This document shows positions 26,633-36,795 of a stretch of DNA of 64,000 nt, one piece after another (within the stretch, counting starts at the first letter, position 1; the number at the start of each line of letters is the position of its first letter). The position numbers and the translations under genes were made by a program. Where the stretch lies: contig NC_015554.1 in assembly GCF_000213655.1 (NCBI RefSeq), positions 2,914,001 to 2,978,000 on the forward strand, read 5' to 3'. The notes beneath the pieces are model-generated. The model saw nothing but the letters and a program-made list of their open reading frames with translations. It was not told the origin of the DNA and did not search any database. Origin of the DNA: Alteromonas naphthalenivorans (GTDB lineage: Bacteria; Pseudomonadota; Gammaproteobacteria; Enterobacterales; Alteromonadaceae).

Positions 26633-29230
26633 TTATAGCTTATCTTCTAACCAAGCGTTAACTGAATCTAACGCTGTACCTAGACACTCTGGCTTATCGC
26701 CACCTGCTTGAGCCATATCTGGGCGACCACCACCCTTTCCGCCAACTTGCGCAGCGATAAAGTTAACCAGTTCACCTGCTTTCACTTTACCGGTAAGGTT
26801 TTTAGTCACGCCAGTGATAAGATTGACCTTATCTTCACTTGCTACACCAAGTACTACGATGCCTTCGCCAATTCGGTTTTTAATATCATCCATCATTGAA
26901 CGTAGAGATTTCGCTTCAACACCTTCCAACTTAGCAATAAGTACTTTCACACCATTTATTTCAATTGCATTACTAAGCATATCAGCACCTTGCTGACTCG
27001 CCAGTTTTTGTGTGGCAGAAGTGAGTGATTTCTCTAGTTCTTTAGTATGAGTTTGTACTGCGACTACCCGTTCAACCAAGTTTTGCGTATCGGTTTTTAA
27101 CAAACTAGACAGCTCTGCCAGCGTTGCTTGCTGGTCTTGAACATAATGTAGCGCCTGCTCACCAGTAATGGCTTCTATACGGCGCACACCTGATGCTATA
27201 CCCGCTTCGCTGGTAATTTTGAATAAACCAATATCGCCAGTTCGGTTAACATGCGTTCCACCACATAGTTCTACAGAGAAAGGCCCCATAGTGACTACAC
27301 GTACTTTCTCGTCGTACTTTTCACCGAACAACGCCATTGCCCCTGATGCTTTGGCTTCATCTAAATCCATCAGTTGGGTTTTCAACGCATGGTTTGCACG
27401 AATTTCTTCGTTAACTCTGCGCTCAACCTGAATAAGCTGAGCGGGTGTTACTGCTTCAAAGTGAGAGAAGTCGAAACGCATACGCTGCGCTTCTACTAAT
27501 GAACCTTTTTGCGTGACATGATCACCTAACGTCTCGCGAAGGGCTGCGTGAAGTAAGTGTGTAGCACTGTGATTCTTCTTCACAGCATCACGGTTTGTGT
27601 TATCAATGGCAGACGTTACACGCTCACCTTTGGTAATGGTGCCCTTCACTTTCCCTTTGTGGGCAAAAGCATTGCCCATTTTTTGAGTGTCGGTAACGAT
27701 AAACTCGCCATTCGCAACACGCAGTACCCCTTTATCACCAGACTGGCCACCGCTTTCTGCGTAGAAAGGCGTTTGATCTAAAACCACAACCCCTTCTTGA
27801 CCGTCTTCTAAACGCTCACAAAACGCATTATCGGCAATAAGCTCTACAATATTTGCTTCGCCTTCAACATCACTGTAACCGGTGAAGGATGTCGCATGGT
27901 CTACAGTCAGCGTATTGTTATAATCGGCACCAAAGTTACTGGCTTGTTGCGCACGGGCGCGCTGTGCCTGCATTGCACTTTCAAACCCATCTACATCAAT
28001 TTTTAAATCGTGCTCACGGGCAACATCGTTAGTTAAATCTGTGGGGAAACCGTAAGTATCATAAAGCTTAAACACCACGTCACCTGGAATAGTGTCACCT
28101 TCAAGGGTTTCTAGCGTATCGTTTAGCATTGCCATACCGCGGGCTAAGGTTTTGCTAAACTGCTCTTCCTCTACTCGTAATACTTTTTCAACTACAGGTA
28201 ACTGATCTACAAGCTCTGGGTAAGCTTCCCCCATTTCTTTGCTTAGTGCCGATGCTAGTTTGTAGAAGAAAATATCGCTGGCACCTAACTGGTAACCATG
28301 ACGTACAGCACGGCGAATAATACGACGAAGTACATAACCTCGGCCTTCATTAGAAGGCATTACGCCATCACAAATTAGGAAGCTACAAGAACGGATGTGA
28401 TCAGCGATAACCCGTAAAGATTTATTCTCTAAATCTTCGCTGCCAACAATTGTAGCCGCAGCTTGAATTAGGTTTTGGAATAAGTCGATTTCGTAGTTGC
28501 TATGCACGTTTTGCAAAATAGCTGAAATACGCTCAAGCCCCATACCGGTATCGATAGACGGCTTAGGCAATGGTTCCATCGTGCCATCAGCTTGCTTGTT
28601 GTATTGCATGAATACCAGGTTCCAGATTTCGATGAAACGATCGCCATCTTCTTCTGGTGTTCCTGGAGGCCCGCCCCAAATATGCGCGCCATGGTCGTAA
28701 AATATTTCTGAACACGGACCGCATGGCCCTGTGTCACCCATAGACCAAAAGTTATCTGATGTACTGATACGGATTATCTTTTCTTTGGGTACACCAATGT
28801 GGTTTTCCCAAATATCAAAGGCTTCTTCGTCTTCTGAATAAACGGTAACCAGAAGCTTTTCTTTTGGAAGGCCGATTTCTTTTGTTAAGAAATTCCATGC
28901 AAACTCAATGGCTTCTTTTTTGAAATAATCACCAAAACTGAAGTTACCTAGCATTTCAAAGAAAGTATGGTGACGGGCGGTATAACCAACGTTTTCTAAA
29001 TCATTATGCTTACCACCAGCACGAACACAGCGCTGAGAAGAAACTGCACGGGTATAACTGCGTTTTTCCGCACCTAAAAACGTATCTTTAAACTGGTTCA
29101 TTCCCGCGTTTGTAAAAAGAAGCGTTGGATCATCTGCTGGAACGAGAGACGAGCTAGCCACAGGCTGGTGACCATGACTCTGGAAATAATCTTTAAACTT
29201 TTGGCGTAAGTCAGCAGTTGATAATGTCAT
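26633..29230 (-). CDS. alaS: Alanine-tRNA ligase
   Basis: Charges tRNA-Ala and edits mischarged Ser/Gly. I start at the ATG at 29230 ([16 protein letters not shown]), the universal AlaRS N-terminus; a reading 18 codons longer is not conserved. 865 residues. The catalytic domain has [16 protein letters not shown] and [19 protein letters not shown] motif 2 (here [17 protein letters not shown]). The editing domain has the zinc ligands [12 protein letters not shown] and ELCGGTHV. The C-Ala domain ends with [15 protein letters not shown]. All parts are intact. Confidence 0.98.
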   Translation of the reverse strand: MTLSTADLRQKFKDYFQSHGHQPVASSSLVPADDPTLLFTNAGMNQFKDTFLGAEKRSYTRAVSSQRCVRAGGKHNDLENVGYTARHHTFFEMLGNFSFGDYFKKEAIEFAWNFLTKEIGLPKEKLLVTVYSEDEEAFDIWENHIGVPKEKIIRISTSDNFWSMGDTGPCGPCSEIFYDHGAHIWGGPPGTPEEDGDRFIEIWNLVFMQYNKQADGTMEPLPKPSIDTGMGLERISAILQNVHSNYEIDLFQNLIQAAATIVGSEDLENKSLRVIADHIRSCSFLICDGVMPSNEGRGYVLRRIIRRAVRHGYQLGASDIFFYKLASALSKEMGEAYPELVDQLPVVEKVLRVEEEQFSKTLARGMAMLNDTLETLEGDTIPGDVVFKLYDTYGFPTDLTNDVAREHDLKIDVDGFESAMQAQRARAQQASNFGADYNNTLTVDHATSFTGYSDVEGEANIVELIADNAFCERLEDGQEGVVVLDQTPFYAESGGQSGDKGVLRVANGEFIVTDTQKMGNAFAHKGKVKGTITKGERVTSAIDNTNRDAVKKNHSATHLLHAALRETLGDHVTQKGSLVEAQRMRFDFSHFEAVTPAQLIQVERRVNEEIRANHALKTQLMDLDEAKASGAMALFGEKYDEKVRVVTMGPFSVELCGGTHVNRTGDIGLFKITSEAGIASGVRRIEAITGEQALHYVQDQQATLAELSSLLKTDTQNLVERVVAVQTHTKELEKSLTSATQKLASQQGADMLSNAIEINGVKVLIAKLEGVEAKSLRSMMDDIKNRIGEGIVVLGVASEDKVNLITGVTKNLTGKVKAGELVNFIAAQVGGKGGGRPDMAQAGGDKPECLGTALDSVNAWLEDKL

Positions 29231-29425
29231 TGAAAACCTAACTTCCTTAATACATTGAATGAGAATGTGCGGGATTGATGCCACTAGCCGATTAATCCTT
29301 AGATTAACCTTTCTAATAAGCGCCTAGCTGTTTATGCATTTCATGCCCTCGCACGGATGTGCGCAACAATACCATGGTTAGCGCTTTTTTGTTAAGCCCA
29401 TAGCCTGCTCTACTAGTATAAATAA

Positions 29426-29451
29426 GCCCTTTTATACCCGTTATAAAGGGC
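29426..29451 (-). terminator. Hairpin downstream of recX
   Basis: GCCCTTTTATA pairs with TATAAAGGGC around a short loop, followed on the minus strand by TTATTTAT. It is 23 bp after the recX stop and is probably its terminator. Confidence 0.6.
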
Positions 29452-29473
29452 ATAAATGAATTTTATGCGATTT

Positions 29474-29923
29474 TTATTCACCTTTGACGGCATATTCAAT
29501 GTGTTCGCTGTAAAAACCTCGATATTGAAGAAACTGCTTTTGCTTCATCAATAGCTTAAAATCGGTTTCTTTGAAGGGGCCAAATTTTTTGTCTTTAACC
29601 CATTTCGCTTTTTCAAACCAGTCAGGTTCTATTTCATCAAGGGCCTGTTCAGCGGCAAGTTCATCCACCCCGTATTGCTGCAAATCGAGTTTAATTTTTC
29701 GAGGGCCAGAGCCTTTCATGTACAAAGCACGGGCGCGACTTTCAGCGAACCGCTCGTCACTTTGAATATCCGCCTCCCGAAAGGCTTCCAGTACAGGCAT
29801 AAACGCCTCACTCTCGATGCCTTTTTGTGCAAGCTTGCGGCAAATCTCTGAAAAGCTATGCTCTCGTCGTGCAAGCATGCGGGTAATCGCGTCGGTAATG
29901 AATTTTCTGTCAAATTCTGACAT
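29474..29923 (-). CDS. recX: Regulatory protein RecX
   Basis: 149-residue all-helical RecX protein, which caps and modulates RecA filaments. Three tandem three-helix repeats are visible, with ITRMLARREHSFSEICRKLAQKG, then FAESRARALYMKGSGPRKIKLDLQQYG and the terminal RGFYSEHIEYAVKG. recA, normally directly upstream, is missing here: 83 bp upstream begins an oppositely oriented acyltransferase gene. recX therefore must have its own promoter. Confidence 0.93.
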   Translation of the reverse strand: MSEFDRKFITDAITRMLARREHSFSEICRKLAQKGIESEAFMPVLEAFREADIQSDERFAESRARALYMKGSGPRKIKLDLQQYGVDELAAEQALDEIEPDWFEKAKWVKDKKFGPFKETDFKLLMKQKQFLQYRGFYSEHIEYAVKGE

Positions 29924-30006
29924 TTTATTAATCGAAACCTTCTTAAAATACTTTTCAATCTCGTTATATTACTATTAATGGTAATCTTTAGCGTCGTTGA
30001 ACGAAA

Positions 30007-31302
30007 GTGAATAAAGTAAACGTAAGCATGGAATATAAGGTAAAAGTTGTTAGTGCGGTGTCGGATGTTCCCCAAGCTACATGGGATGCGCTTGCAGAAG
30101 GCGAAGGCCCATTTTTACGTTACGACTTTTTAAATGCGCTAGAACAAAGTGCGTGCTGCGATGAAGCGTCAGGCTGGTTCCCGCAACATCTTGTCATTGA
30201 ACAAGCGCAAACGACTGACCAGGCGGCTATTAACAAGGATGCGTGCCCTTCGTCTGTTGAAAGCACGGTAATAGCCATTATACCCGGCTATTTAAAGACA
30301 CACAGTTACGGCGAGTACGTGTTTGATCATTCATGGGCAAATGCCTACCACCAGCACGGTATTCCTTATTACCCTAAATGGGTTGCTGCTATTCCTTTTA
30401 CGCCAGTCTCTGGTTCGCGAATACTAACGCATGAAAAGGCGCCCTTTAGTGACGCGCTTTTAGCCCTTATTTCTCAAACCGTGCAGTCCATGGGCGAAGA
30501 AGCCGTCTCTTCCTGTCATTGGCTATTTACTAATAGCCTCACTCAAGCGTTACTCGCTAATCATTCAGGCTTGCTCACCCGCTACGCCGTTCAATTTCAA
30601 TGGCACAATTACCAATATACCAATTTCGACAGTTTTTTGAATGCGCTAACATCACGCAAGCGCCGAGACATGAAAAAAACACAGCGAAAGCTTGTTGAAC
30701 AAGGCATTCGCTACCATCATTTAACCGGCAGTGAAATAACCGATGAGGTCATCGACTTTTTCTTGCAGTGTTATCAAGCAACGTATTTAAAGCGCAGCGG
30801 GCATACAGGCTACTTAAACGAGACGTTTTTTCGGCAGTTGCGTAACACCATGGCCAAGAACATGCTTATTGTCACGGCTTACAAACATGACTCTCCTATC
30901 GCCAGCGCTTTGTTCTTTTTTGATGATACAGGCTTATATGGCAGATATTGGGGCGCGTTAGAGGAAGTCAGCGGCTTACATTTTGCGTGCTGTTATTTTG
31001 AGGGTATTGCTTTTGCGATTGAAAAAAAGCTTCCACTTTTTAACCCTGGCACCCAAGGCGAACATAAAATTCTTCGTGGTTTTGAACCTATTTACTGCCA
31101 ATCGCAACATGAACTATTTTCGGCCCCCTTTCATGATGCTGTAGCGTCATTTTTACAACAAGAATCAGAACATATTGTGGCGTATTTCAATCAGGCCCAA
31201 GATGTTTTACCTTTTAATAACGATATAACACCTACCCTTAAAACGACAAACACCCCTAATCCTTTATTAGCGGTGAATAATCATAATGAGAAAACGATAT
31301 GA
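30007..31302 (+). CDS. FemAB/GNAT-like acyltransferase (PF04339-type)
   Basis: 431 residues from a GTG at 30007; the ATG at 30028 (MEYKVKVVSAVSDVP) is an equally plausible start, since neither has a strong ribosome site. The family order is visible: GPFLRYDFLNALEQSACC, then YGEYVFDHSWANAYHQHGIPYYPK, then RKRRDMKKTQRKLVEQGI and the C-terminal NPGTQGEHKILRGFEP. This is the FemAB-like peptidogalycan-synthesis-related family with two GNAT folds, common in Proteobacteria, whose substrate is not established. It overlaps the next gene by ATGA, so the two are co-translated. Confidence 0.88.
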   Translation: MNKVNVSMEYKVKVVSAVSDVPQATWDALAEGEGPFLRYDFLNALEQSACCDEASGWFPQHLVIEQAQTTDQAAINKDACPSSVESTVIAIIPGYLKTHSYGEYVFDHSWANAYHQHGIPYYPKWVAAIPFTPVSGSRILTHEKAPFSDALLALISQTVQSMGEEAVSSCHWLFTNSLTQALLANHSGLLTRYAVQFQWHNYQYTNFDSFLNALTSRKRRDMKKTQRKLVEQGIRYHHLTGSEITDEVIDFFLQCYQATYLKRSGHTGYLNETFFRQLRNTMAKNMLIVTAYKHDSPIASALFFFDDTGLYGRYWGALEEVSGLHFACCYFEGIAFAIEKKLPLFNPGTQGEHKILRGFEPIYCQSQHELFSAPFHDAVASFLQQESEHIVAYFNQAQDVLPFNNDITPTLKTTNTPNPLLAVNNHNEKTI

Positions 31303-33377
31303 AACAAAAACTACTCGCGCTAGCCATAGCAGCATCGCTGGGCTTAGCAGGCTGTGGTCAGCCAGAACAAAATAAACAACAAGCAGCTGACAAGACGGCG
31401 ATGGAAGAAGAAATGGGTCAGGCTGAACTCGGTTCATTTGGCGTAGATTTATCTGCCCGAAACGAGGCGGTTAAACCTGGCGATGACTTCTTCATGTACG
31501 CTGGCGGTACCTGGTACGACAATTACGAGCTTCCTGCAGATAAAACCCGATTTGGTGCTTTTACTGCCCTAGCCGAGCGCAGTGAAGAGCAGGTTAAAAA
31601 TATTATTGACGGGTTAATGGAAAAAGAAAACTTGAACGCTGATGAGCAGCTTGTTCATGATTTCTTCGTCTCCTATATGGATGTAGAAACCCTTAATGAA
31701 AAAGGCCTTACACCTATTTCTGATGTGTTGTCGTCTATTGATGCTATTGCTTCAACCAAAGATTTGACCGAAGTATTTGGTAAAAGTTGGCTCACCGGTG
31801 CTAGCTCTCCTATTGATACTGGCATGTGGTACAACCGTTTAGATCCTAATGAGTACCAGCTTAGCGTTGGTGTTGGTGGCCTTAGCTTACCCGATCGCGA
31901 TTACTACATTAGCGATCACGAAAGGTTCGTAAAAATTCGTGAAGCTTACCTTGCGCACATTGAACAGATGTTAAACTTTGCAGGCGTTGAAAATGCCGCA
32001 GAGGAAGCAGCCACTATTCTTCAACTTGAAACCGAAATAGCAAACATCCAGTGGCCGCGTGAAAAACGCCGCGACCGCGACCTTACATTGAATCAAATTG
32101 AACGCAGCAAACTTACCGATGCTTATCCTCAATTTGATTGGGACACTTTTCTAGCACAAACCGGCTTTCAAGCCCCTGAACTTAATATCACCCAACCTGA
32201 GCCTATCAAAGATGTCATTGATATTATCAATGAGACCAGCCTTGATGACTGGAAGGCTTACCTGACGTACCACACCATTAAAAACAACGCTGGCTTACTA
32301 TCGGAAGATATTTATTTAGCCAACTTTGATTTCTATGGTACTACGTTAAGTGGTCAGCAAGAGCCTCGCCCTCGCTGGAAACGTGCAGTAAGCCAGATGT
32401 CGAGCACGGAATCTCTAGGGTTTGCTATAGGTAAGATATACGTTACTGAGTACTTCCCAGAAAGCTCGAAAGCGCAAATGGCCGAGCTGGTTGAAAATTT
32501 ACGTACCGCGCTAGGTGAGCGTATCGATAACCTAGACTGGATGGGAGAGGAAACCAAAGTAAATGCGAAAGAAAAGCTTATGGCGTTTCGCCCTAAAATT
32601 GGCTACCCAGACAAATGGCAATCTTTCGATGGACTAACCATTAACAGTGATGATTTGGTGGGGAACGTACGTCACCTAAGAGAATTCTTTAAAGCTGAAG
32701 ATATCGAAAAAGAACTAGATAAAACCGACCGTGAGCGCTGGGGCATGACCCCGCAACGGGTTAACGCGTATTACAACAGTTCGTTTAATGAAATTGTTTT
32801 CCCTGCCGCTATTCTTCAGCCGCCGTTTTTCGATCCTAACGCAGATGCCGCGGTAAACTATGGCGCAATCGGCGCAGTTATTGGTCATGAAATGGGACAT
32901 GGCTTTGACGATCAGGGCTCTAAGTCTGATGCTAATGGTATTCAGCGCAACTGGTGGACTGACTCAGACCGCGCTGCATTTGAGAAAAAAGCAGATATGT
33001 TAGCCGAGCAATACAACCAATATGAGCCGATTGAAGGGAACTTCGTTAATGGCCGTAATAGCTTAGGCGAGAATATTGGTGATGTAGGTGGTTTGTCGAT
33101 GGCTTATCATGCTTACAAACTAAGCTTAAATGGTGAGGAAGCGCCGGTTATTGATGGCCTAACTGGCGATCAACGTTTCTTCCTTGCATGGGCGCAAGTC
33201 TGGCGTGAAAAGCGTACCGAGGAAAGCATGTTAAACCAGCTACGTGGTGGAACGCATGCTCCGGGTCGTTACCGTGCACAAGCCCCACGCAACCACGACG
33301 CCTGGTATGAAGCGTTTAACGTGCAACCTGGCGATGACTTGTATCTTCCGCCAGAAGAGCGTGTTCGTATTTGGTAA
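31299..33377 (+). CDS. M13 (neprilysin/PepO-type) zinc metallopeptidase lipoprotein
   Basis: 692 residues. The lipobox (GLAGC at residues 15-19) shows export and lipidation. The catalytic site is at about residue 530: GHEMGHGFDD (HExxH), with the third zinc ligand in ENIGDVGG about 55 residues later. NAYYNSSFNEIVFPAAIL is the substrate-binding NAYY-type motif, and the C-terminus ends in VRIW as usual for M13. It cuts peptides of limited size outside the inner membrane. It overlaps the upstream acyltransferase gene. Its companion may suggest envelope or peptide turnover, but the link is inference. Confidence 0.95.
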   Translation: MKQKLLALAIAASLGLAGCGQPEQNKQQAADKTAMEEEMGQAELGSFGVDLSARNEAVKPGDDFFMYAGGTWYDNYELPADKTRFGAFTALAERSEEQVKNIIDGLMEKENLNADEQLVHDFFVSYMDVETLNEKGLTPISDVLSSIDAIASTKDLTEVFGKSWLTGASSPIDTGMWYNRLDPNEYQLSVGVGGLSLPDRDYYISDHERFVKIREAYLAHIEQMLNFAGVENAAEEAATILQLETEIANIQWPREKRRDRDLTLNQIERSKLTDAYPQFDWDTFLAQTGFQAPELNITQPEPIKDVIDIINETSLDDWKAYLTYHTIKNNAGLLSEDIYLANFDFYGTTLSGQQEPRPRWKRAVSQMSSTESLGFAIGKIYVTEYFPESSKAQMAELVENLRTALGERIDNLDWMGEETKVNAKEKLMAFRPKIGYPDKWQSFDGLTINSDDLVGNVRHLREFFKAEDIEKELDKTDRERWGMTPQRVNAYYNSSFNEIVFPAAILQPPFFDPNADAAVNYGAIGAVIGHEMGHGFDDQGSKSDANGIQRNWWTDSDRAAFEKKADMLAEQYNQYEPIEGNFVNGRNSLGENIGDVGGLSMAYHAYKLSLNGEEAPVIDGLTGDQRFFLAWAQVWREKRTEESMLNQLRGGTHAPGRYRAQAPRNHDAWYEAFNVQPGDDLYLPPEERVRIW

Positions 33378-33389
33378 TGTAAGTGGATA

Positions 33390-33416
33390 CCCATGCGGAC
33401 GCTTTGTCCGTGTGGG
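33390..33416 (+). terminator. Hairpin downstream of M13 peptidase gene
   Basis: CCCATGCGGAC pairs with GTCCGTGTGGG (two G-U pairs) around a 5-nt loop, 12 bp after the stop. The following CTTCTTTG is only weakly T-rich. Confidence 0.6.
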
Positions 33417-33540
33417 CTTCTTTGATGACTGTATTTTTAAATGCCGCTTTCATGATTGAAGGCTTTTAACCTCACGTTCGCTTTTAACGTCAACTTCCCG
33501 GCGACTTACATGCCGATTTTACTGGTAATAAGACACCGTT

Positions 33541-34122
33541 TTATTGATATTGTGATAGCACCAATCGTACATAACGCTTAACTGCGTTGCTTGCCTTAGT
33601 CACATTTTCCTTAGTATTTTGCCTTTCACCTTCAAGGGCATTACGTAACCAAAAACCATCAATCATGGCTGCGGTAGACAACGCTGCCTCTTTCGCATGC
33701 TCTCTAGGGATAAGGTTTGTAAAACTATAAGTTAGGTTGCTTTCTAGTCGTTTGTGGTTAATTCGCTGAAGTCTATGTAAGCCCTCACTATGTAACGACA
33801 AAGCCCAAAAGTTTAGCCATGTATTCGTTGCCGACGACTCTTGCTGTTCAACCGAGAAGTTGCTTTCTATAATGGTGTCAATACGCTCTAAATGACTACT
33901 AAAACTCCCTTGGAGTTTGAGCTTTTCGAGCAGGTATCGCATAGCGGCTTCAATTAACCCCTGCTTACCGCCGAAATAATGACTAATAATACCGCTTGAA
34001 AGACCCGCTTGTTTACTAATTAAACTAATTGTGGCGCTGTGAAACCCGTACTCAGCTATGACCACCAAGGTGGCATCAATTAGCTGCTTCTTTCGAATGG
34101 GCTCCATTCCTACTTTTGGCAT
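33541..34122 (-). CDS. BetI-like TetR family regulator
   Basis: 193 residues. The N-terminus MPKVGMEPIRKKQLIDATL and the HTH region ISKQAGLSSGIISHYFGGKQGLIEA are very close to E. coli BetI (choline-responsive repressor of betaine synthesis). Further matches are NTWLNFWALSLHSEGLHRLQRIN and IDGFWLRNALEG in the ligand domain. No betA, betB, betT or other choline gene is in the window. Instead a TonB receptor gene lies 74 bp upstream on the same strand, with a BetI-type palindrome in its promoter. A choline- or betaine-related ligand is possible but unproven. Confidence 0.88.
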   Translation of the reverse strand: MPKVGMEPIRKKQLIDATLVVIAEYGFHSATISLISKQAGLSSGIISHYFGGKQGLIEAAMRYLLEKLKLQGSFSSHLERIDTIIESNFSVEQQESSATNTWLNFWALSLHSEGLHRLQRINHKRLESNLTYSFTNLIPREHAKEAALSTAAMIDGFWLRNALEGERQNTKENVTKASNAVKRYVRLVLSQYQ

Positions 34123-34196
34123 GTAACTGCTCCATACCGTATGAGCCGCTGCAACGCACTCGAAATGTACGTTACAGCAACCCGTCTTACAGTGAA

Positions 34197-36611
34197 TTAA
34201 AACGTTAAACGCGCATTAATGGCAACCGCGCGTGGCGCACCTATCCAAAATGCATTAGGGGCAATGGTAGACGCATAATCTTCATCTAGCACGTTGTTTA
34301 CGGTTAAGCGAACTTCAAGTTCTTCCATGCCTTGACCTATATTGCTAATGTAACCACCAATATAAAGGTCGCTAACCAAATAATCATCTACTTCAGCGGT
34401 ATTGTAAATATCGATGAAACGAGAGTCGACATACTTTGTCGATATACCTGCGAAATAATTGTTTTTACTCCAATCTAGGCTAATAACTGCCATGGTATCT
34501 GGCGTACCAATAACCGTATTTCCTTTTACAGCTACCAGTGAAGACTCAGCGTTAGTAGTATCGGCAATAGCGGCTTGTGCGCTAGCCAGTGAGTCATACT
34601 GCGTACCCGTGCCACCAATGGTTTCAATGTATTCCGACTCGCTTAACGTTAGTGACGTAAATACAGTAAGGTTATCGGTAATCGCAAAGTCTGCAGACAT
34701 TTCAAAACCGCTAGACTCAATACCACCCACATTTCTATATCCACCTGCCGCGGCTTCTAAGAAGTCGATACCGCTAGCAGTTTCATTGCTGGTGAATTGA
34801 ATGCGGTTATTGAACTCGATGGTGTAATAAGTAATATTGGCATTGAATTTAGCACTTGAATAACGAAGACCCACATCAATGTTCTCTGCGGTCTCTGGTT
34901 CAATGAAGCGTAAATCCGTGTCGTCGCGCTCAAGTTGTGCATCTTTAATTGAAGCGAAGTTTTCACCGTAACCAGCGAAGAGCTCCAACCCATCTACTGC
35001 GATAGGCGCTACAAAACCGGCAGAAAATAGCGTGTCAGAATCTGAATTAACCTCTAAGTTGTTAGCGCTGTCGAAATTATCGTTCTTCGCAATATCAACG
35101 TTGAAACGCTTAGCGCCTAGACGTACTTTCGCTACCCCAAAATCAATTTCGTCTTCTACATAATACATTAGGGTATCAACGGGGAAACTGCGGTCATACT
35201 GTACCCAGTAAGGCGAGTTATTAAAATCGTACCCAATCGCTGAGTCGGTAATTTTGTGCCAGTCTCGGTATTCATCACGCTCATAATCTTCCCACCACAA
35301 ACCAAAGCGAAGCGTGTTGTCGAATTCGCCTAACTTGGCGTACCAGATACCATCTGCATTAAAACCGATGCGTTCTTTGTTGTAGTGGGTGTGTCGGTAT
35401 GAACCAACTGGAATTGCACCTTGTTCATGACAGCTTGGATCGTACTCTGCACCCGCGCCACCATAAGGAAAAGTAATTGAGCTTTCGCAGCCAGCAATAG
35501 GAGAAAGCTGCATGCCATCGCGGTCGACAAAATAAATATTGCCCAGTGCGCTCCCACCGTAAACCGTATTCCCATTAACCAACTCTGAATGACCTTCAGT
35601 GCCGTCATCTTTTACGTCTACAAGATAAGGCGGTACCCAATCACCACGCCCTTCGTTCTCATGATAATAGGCACTAGTAGAAATATCGACCGCGCCAACA
35701 GAGAACTCAGCTTTTAAATAAGCCAATAGGTTTTCCCGTAGCGTAGACCAGCCTCGACGATAAGATTGATCTTGATAAGGAATACCCGTCCACTCACTGG
35801 TAAGCTGATCCCAGTCTGGGTTTTGCGCATATTGCTCTAGGCTATAGATACGCTGGTAGTTTTCTTCGTGGGTATCGTCGTACGAGACGTAACCAGTTAA
35901 CGCAACGTTTTCCACCATAGAGGTAACTTTCAACGCTAGATGGTCACGGGTGTTTTCAGCTACCTGATCCATGAAATCACTGCTTTCTTGCGTAGAAAGA
36001 CTTATCCATGCATACGTATCTTTTAAGATCTCGCCGGTGTCATAACGCACATAGTATTTAGACGCATCGAACTCACCCGCCGTAACACTTGCAACAAAGC
36101 CTTCTTCCTCACTAGGATTGATAGTAGTGAAGTTTAAAGTGCCACCCAGCGCTTCATGAGAGCGAGAAGCAATATCGGACGTGCCTTGCGATACCTCAAT
36201 GGTTTGTAAGTTTTCGGTATCGATATAGCGGTTTGCTTTAGCACCGCCACCATAGTTAGAGTTGCCGTTGGCAATACCATCTACTGTCATACCGATTTGC
36301 TGTTCGTTCAAGTTAACTTGAAAGCCGCGAATAACAATAGAAGTAGACCAATCATCGGCCCCAAAGGTATCCCCTTCGTTAATTAGTACACCCGGTAAGT
36401 TATCTACAACAGCAAGCACACTGCTTAAATTAGCTTGTTGCTTTTGCATGTCGTCAGAAGCGGCGTTATTAGCGTATGACACGCTTCGGCCAACAACCGT
36501 AATTTCCTCTATTTCATTAGATTTATCTTCGGCTATCGCTTCGGCGTGGCTATTCGATGTGCCTGATAATCCGGCAAGTACACTAAGTGCAATGAGATGG
36601 TAACGCGTCAT
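34197..36611 (-). CDS. TonB-dependent receptor (siderophore-type architecture)
   Basis: 804-residue outer-membrane receptor. The signal peptide is about residues 1-23 (ending SHAEA), the TonB box is EEITVVGR, and the plug has LPGVLINEGDTFGADDWSTS and IVIRGFQVNLNEQQIGMTVDG. The barrel ends with DEDYASTIAPNAFWIGAPRA and the terminal aromatic LTF. The RGF...DG plug and the C-terminal NVLDEDYA motif are like siderophore and small-ligand receptors. The BetI-like gene is directly downstream on the same strand, and the promoter contains a BetI-like palindrome; together these suggest it transports, or is induced by, a quaternary-amine-like compound, but this is inference. Confidence 0.92.
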   Translation of the reverse strand: MTRYHLIALSVLAGLSGTSNSHAEAIAEDKSNEIEEITVVGRSVSYANNAASDDMQKQQANLSSVLAVVDNLPGVLINEGDTFGADDWSTSIVIRGFQVNLNEQQIGMTVDGIANGNSNYGGGAKANRYIDTENLQTIEVSQGTSDIASRSHEALGGTLNFTTINPSEEEGFVASVTAGEFDASKYYVRYDTGEILKDTYAWISLSTQESSDFMDQVAENTRDHLALKVTSMVENVALTGYVSYDDTHEENYQRIYSLEQYAQNPDWDQLTSEWTGIPYQDQSYRRGWSTLRENLLAYLKAEFSVGAVDISTSAYYHENEGRGDWVPPYLVDVKDDGTEGHSELVNGNTVYGGSALGNIYFVDRDGMQLSPIAGCESSITFPYGGAGAEYDPSCHEQGAIPVGSYRHTHYNKERIGFNADGIWYAKLGEFDNTLRFGLWWEDYERDEYRDWHKITDSAIGYDFNNSPYWVQYDRSFPVDTLMYYVEDEIDFGVAKVRLGAKRFNVDIAKNDNFDSANNLEVNSDSDTLFSAGFVAPIAVDGLELFAGYGENFASIKDAQLERDDTDLRFIEPETAENIDVGLRYSSAKFNANITYYTIEFNNRIQFTSNETASGIDFLEAAAGGYRNVGGIESSGFEMSADFAITDNLTVFTSLTLSESEYIETIGGTGTQYDSLASAQAAIADTTNAESSLVAVKGNTVIGTPDTMAVISLDWSKNNYFAGISTKYVDSRFIDIYNTAEVDDYLVSDLYIGGYISNIGQGMEELEVRLTVNNVLDEDYASTIAPNAFWIGAPRAVAINARLTF

Positions 36612-36692
36612 GTGTAATGTTCCCTTTTTAATCGTTTGAGTGTGTTTTACCCAACCACCTTAAAAAGCAGATGTGACAGTTACGTTAAGTTA

Positions 36693-36708
36693 AATTGAAC
36701 ATTCAATT
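36693..36708. promoter_or_regulatory. Candidate BetI operator
   Basis: AATTGAA-CA-TTCAATT, 82 bp before the TonB receptor ATG. The core ATTGAACATTCAAT agrees with the BetI-type motif (TTGAAC[A/G]TTCAA) as I recall it. The BetI-like gene lies in the same unit. Confidence 0.6.
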
Positions 36709-36737
36709 AATAAAAAGTGACAGGAAATGAAAAAAGC

Positions 36738-36768
36738 GAAAAAAAAAGCCCTTCATGAGAAGGGCTTT
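36738..36768 (-). terminator. Intrinsic terminator of the sulP gene
   Basis: AAAGCCCTTC and GAAGGGCTTT pair around ATGA (36745-36768), followed by a long T-run on the minus strand. 27 bp after the sulP stop. Confidence 0.93.
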
Positions 36769-36795
36769 CATTAAATAATCTTATTTAACAGTAAG

